Part shown: in pieces, positions 62,302 to 64,000 of the stretch
Position numbering within the stretch: the stretch's first letter is position 1
Layout of the letters: every line of letters begins with the position of its first letter
Assembly: GCA_965215115.1 (NCBI GenBank)
Contig: OZ244050.1
Span: forward strand, 372,001 to 436,000
DNA from: CALDTK01 sp965215115
Lineage (GTDB): Bacteria > Bacteroidota > Bacteroidia > Chitinophagales > Saprospiraceae
Reading direction: 5' to 3'
DNA: 64,000 nt
Notes under the pieces: generated by a model
Database searches by the model: none
What the model saw: the letters and a program-made list of their open reading frames with translations, nothing else
What the model was told of the DNA's origin: nothing
Made by a program: the position numbers and the translations under genes

Positions 62302-63355
62302 ACATTATGATTTTTGCGACCGAGATTAACTGTTCCCGATTATCCGACGAGTACGAGCCGTTGATCTCACCTTGTAGCACGTAGTTGGTGATGTCGCTCA
62401 TGGCTTCCGGAGTTCTGAGGGCTTCGGGAATCACGAGTCCGTTACCAATCGAAGCATCGACCGCATTGTAGGCAGCAACACCGCTTGATCCCAGCTGCTC
62501 TCTGGCTCTTTTTAGATCACCTAATATGCTGTACGATCTCCATAGGTCAATACCTTCAGCAACTATCAAGGCACCACCTAGACCTGATCCGCCATCCCCA
62601 GTGGGAGGACGCCCCAGATTTTTCGTCGGGAGGGGAAGTCCTTTTCGCGTATACTGACGCCTCCAAGCCCGCCTCTGCTCGCTATTCCCACCATTCGGTC
62701 CCGAGGTACGGGTCTTGATTAGTTCGGGTCCCTGCGCTGGCATCGCCTGTCTACTTGCATTCAACAAAGCGTAGTCATACTGAAAACTACCTAGGTAAGT
62801 CGATACCTCATGTTCGTAGATCTCTTTGCCGCCCCTCATCCGGGTCACCCCCCGTGAACTGTTTACATAGTAGTGCGTGAATCGGCTTGCGTTCTCCAGC
62901 TTGATCTTTGCTTCACCTAATCGAAGCTCGATCATTGATTCGCGATAATCCAAGTACTCTAGTCCGTCAAGATCAATCCCTGCGATCGGACTATTACTCG
63001 CGAATTGATACGGCGTAAGCATTGGGTAGGAGCGCGCCAGCGGATCGACGCTCAGAAAGCGTCCCCGCTCCGTCACCCCCATTGCCTCGGTGGCCAAAAG
63101 GGTATCCCCCAAGCCATACACGCGCACGGCCTGTGCCATGGGATCAATCTCGATCCTCCGCACCGTTGCCGCCTCGTCGTCATTCTCGACGACGTGTGCG
63201 TAGCGGGCGCGCTCGCCCGCGGTCTGCAACACCGTCCCTTCCATCCCGAAAGCAGCGTATGGGTGCGTTGGCTGCGCGTGCGCCGCCGGGAAGCATGCCG
63301 CAAGCAGCGTAAAAAGCACGAGTATCGTGTATCGCATATCGAATCTTTTCGCCAT
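62234..63355 (-). CDS. RHS-repeat-associated core domain protein, short form
   Basis: 373 aa. Signal peptide (MRYTILVLFTLLAACFPAAH, ending AQ), no RHS/YD repeats, then the RHS core RGRFLSVDPLARSYPMLTPY followed by QFASNSPIAGIDLDGLE at about residues 96-132. After it a variable C-terminal region of about 240 aa with no known motif. This is how polymorphic toxins end: core, then toxin. ATG 63353-63355 overlaps the stop of the transglutaminase-like gene (TAATG). The C-terminal region is AT-richer than the N-terminal part. Confidence 0.78.
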   Translation of the reverse strand: MAKRFDMRYTILVLFTLLAACFPAAHAQPTHPYAAFGMEGTVLQTAGERARYAHVVENDDEAATVRRIEIDPMAQAVRVYGLGDTLLATEAMGVTERGRFLSVDPLARSYPMLTPYQFASNSPIAGIDLDGLEYLDYRESMIELRLGEAKIKLENASRFTHYYVNSSRGVTRMRGGKEIYEHEVSTYLGSFQYDYALLNASRQAMPAQGPELIKTRTSGPNGGNSEQRRAWRRQYTRKGLPLPTKNLGRPPTGDGGSGLGGALIVAEGIDLWRSYSILGDLKRAREQLGSSGVAAYNAVDASIGNGLVIPEALRTPEAMSDITNYVLQGEINGSYSSDNREQLISVAKIIMYENGVPTRDSNGDLEKTSSERP

Positions 63356-64000
63356 TACTCTTTCCTCAAGGCCATGTCCGCTACCCAGGTATTGTTATCC
63401 GGCACAGCTCCCGTCCCAACACCGAGTCGGTCGAGTGCCCGTTGGTGCTCAAGATAGGCATCGTACGTGTCTGCGAGCGCTGCCGCGCTTGCCGCCGGAT
63501 CGTTCATCAGCGCCCACGCGGTTGCCGTGAGTCGGTTGGCCTTCGTCATTAAGGCACCGGCATTCGGCGTGAGGTGCGCCATCGATAGGTTCGCGCAGGC
63601 GTCTGTGAAGTCGTCGAGCCGCCCGAACTTATCCGCGTACGCATCTTCGAGTCGTCCGACCAGAAACGCCACCGTCTCTCGGTCGTCGAGAGGCTTGAAG
63701 TAGGCCCCCGACTTAATCGCCTCCGCGCTCGTCTATGTGGCGTATCCACACGTGGGAGGGCCCCAACGTAAGTCGAGCCTCGACCCCGAGTTCGTCGGCA
63801 ACGACCTTGTAAAGCAGCGGCAGCGACACGCAGTTGCCCTGCCCGCTAGCAATGAGGCGCGTTAAGAATACGCTCGCGTAGTCGTCGTGCCCAAGGAAAT
63901 CCTCGAAGTTGTACGCGTACCTGCGCCGCCGCCCGGCCGTCGTATCGGTCATCACCGCGAAGATCGCCCAGTTGCCAGCCGTCCGGTAGCCCGCTAAACC
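63355..64000 (-). pseudogene. Transglutaminase-like gene with internal deletion/frameshift; runs off the window
   Basis: The right part (64000 to about 63713) reads GNWAIFAVMTDTTAGRRRR…GQGNCVSLPLLYKVVADELG and GPSHVWIRHIDE, a SirB1/transglutaminase-like core with Cys and His, then stops at TAA. The left part (from about 63720 to 63355) continues as SAEAIKSGAYFKPLDDRETV… in a different frame. Homologues would have about 30 residues between these, so bases are missing. The gene probably gives no full product; the 5' end lies outside. Confidence 0.65.

Overview
The window is high-GC DNA from a Gram-negative bacterium, most likely Bacteroidota of the Saprospirales/Lewinella type. This rests on a type IX secretion C-terminal domain, an outer-membrane beta-barrel receptor with a carboxypeptidase-like N-terminal domain, a Bacteroidota-style -7 box (TATATTTG) and absence of clear Shine-Dalgarno sites. 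The taxon is inferred from protein character only; there is no rRNA, and I found no tRNA.

Layout. 1-5.9 kb: secreted and lipoprotein genes plus a possible regulator. 6.2-10.9 kb: housekeeping genes on the minus strand (alanine dehydrogenase, TsaE, biotin carboxylase, biotin carrier protein, EF-P). 11-24.6 kb: alpha/beta hydrolase, HD protein, aminopeptidase P, a very long AsmA-like protein, a GH32 fructan hydrolase, a LytTR two-component system and a secreted protein. 24.6-28.5 kb: a 204-bp duplication, a beta-barrel receptor and a DUF808 protein. 28.6-31.1 kb: an AT-richer run of four small co-oriented genes, each followed by a related palindromic repeat, which looks like an integron cassette array without an integrase in view. 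31.6-42.4 kb: a truncated sugar transporter, FkbM methyltransferase, GT2, DUF4259, an outer-membrane protein, GNAT, ROK kinase with a SIS isomerase, M16 peptidase and an HExxH protein. 42.6-59.7 kb: a cell-surface glycan locus with glycosyltransferases, formyltransferase, WlbA-like sugar dehydrogenase, asparagine-synthetase-like amidotransferase, Wzm/Wzt exporter, two sugar aminotransferases, WbqC, acyltransferase, a beta-propeller protein, a putative dioxygenase, a CotH protein and a FemAB-like protein. 59.9-64 kb: a GAF histidine kinase, a Hen1/Xre chimeric remnant, and an RHS-core protein between a lipoprotein and a damaged transglutaminase-like gene.

The glycan genes read as a coherent pathway: a UDP-GlcNAcA-type dehydrogenase, aminotransferases, N-formylation and amidation would make unusual amino sugars, glycosyltransferases would assemble them, and the Wzm/Wzt ABC transporter would export the polymer.

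The most unusual signal is not a gene. About 50 copies of a 15-nt element, GTTTT-NNN-GNNA-N'N'N', are scattered through the window on both strands, mostly inside coding sequences. The three-base stem changes from copy to copy (GGC, GCC, CGC, GCG, GAC, GGT) but almost always stays self-complementary, and the loop is usually GAAA, GGAA, GTAA or GCAA, with GGCA in some copies. It is absent from the AT-richer, probably acquired segments. I know of no described family with this form.
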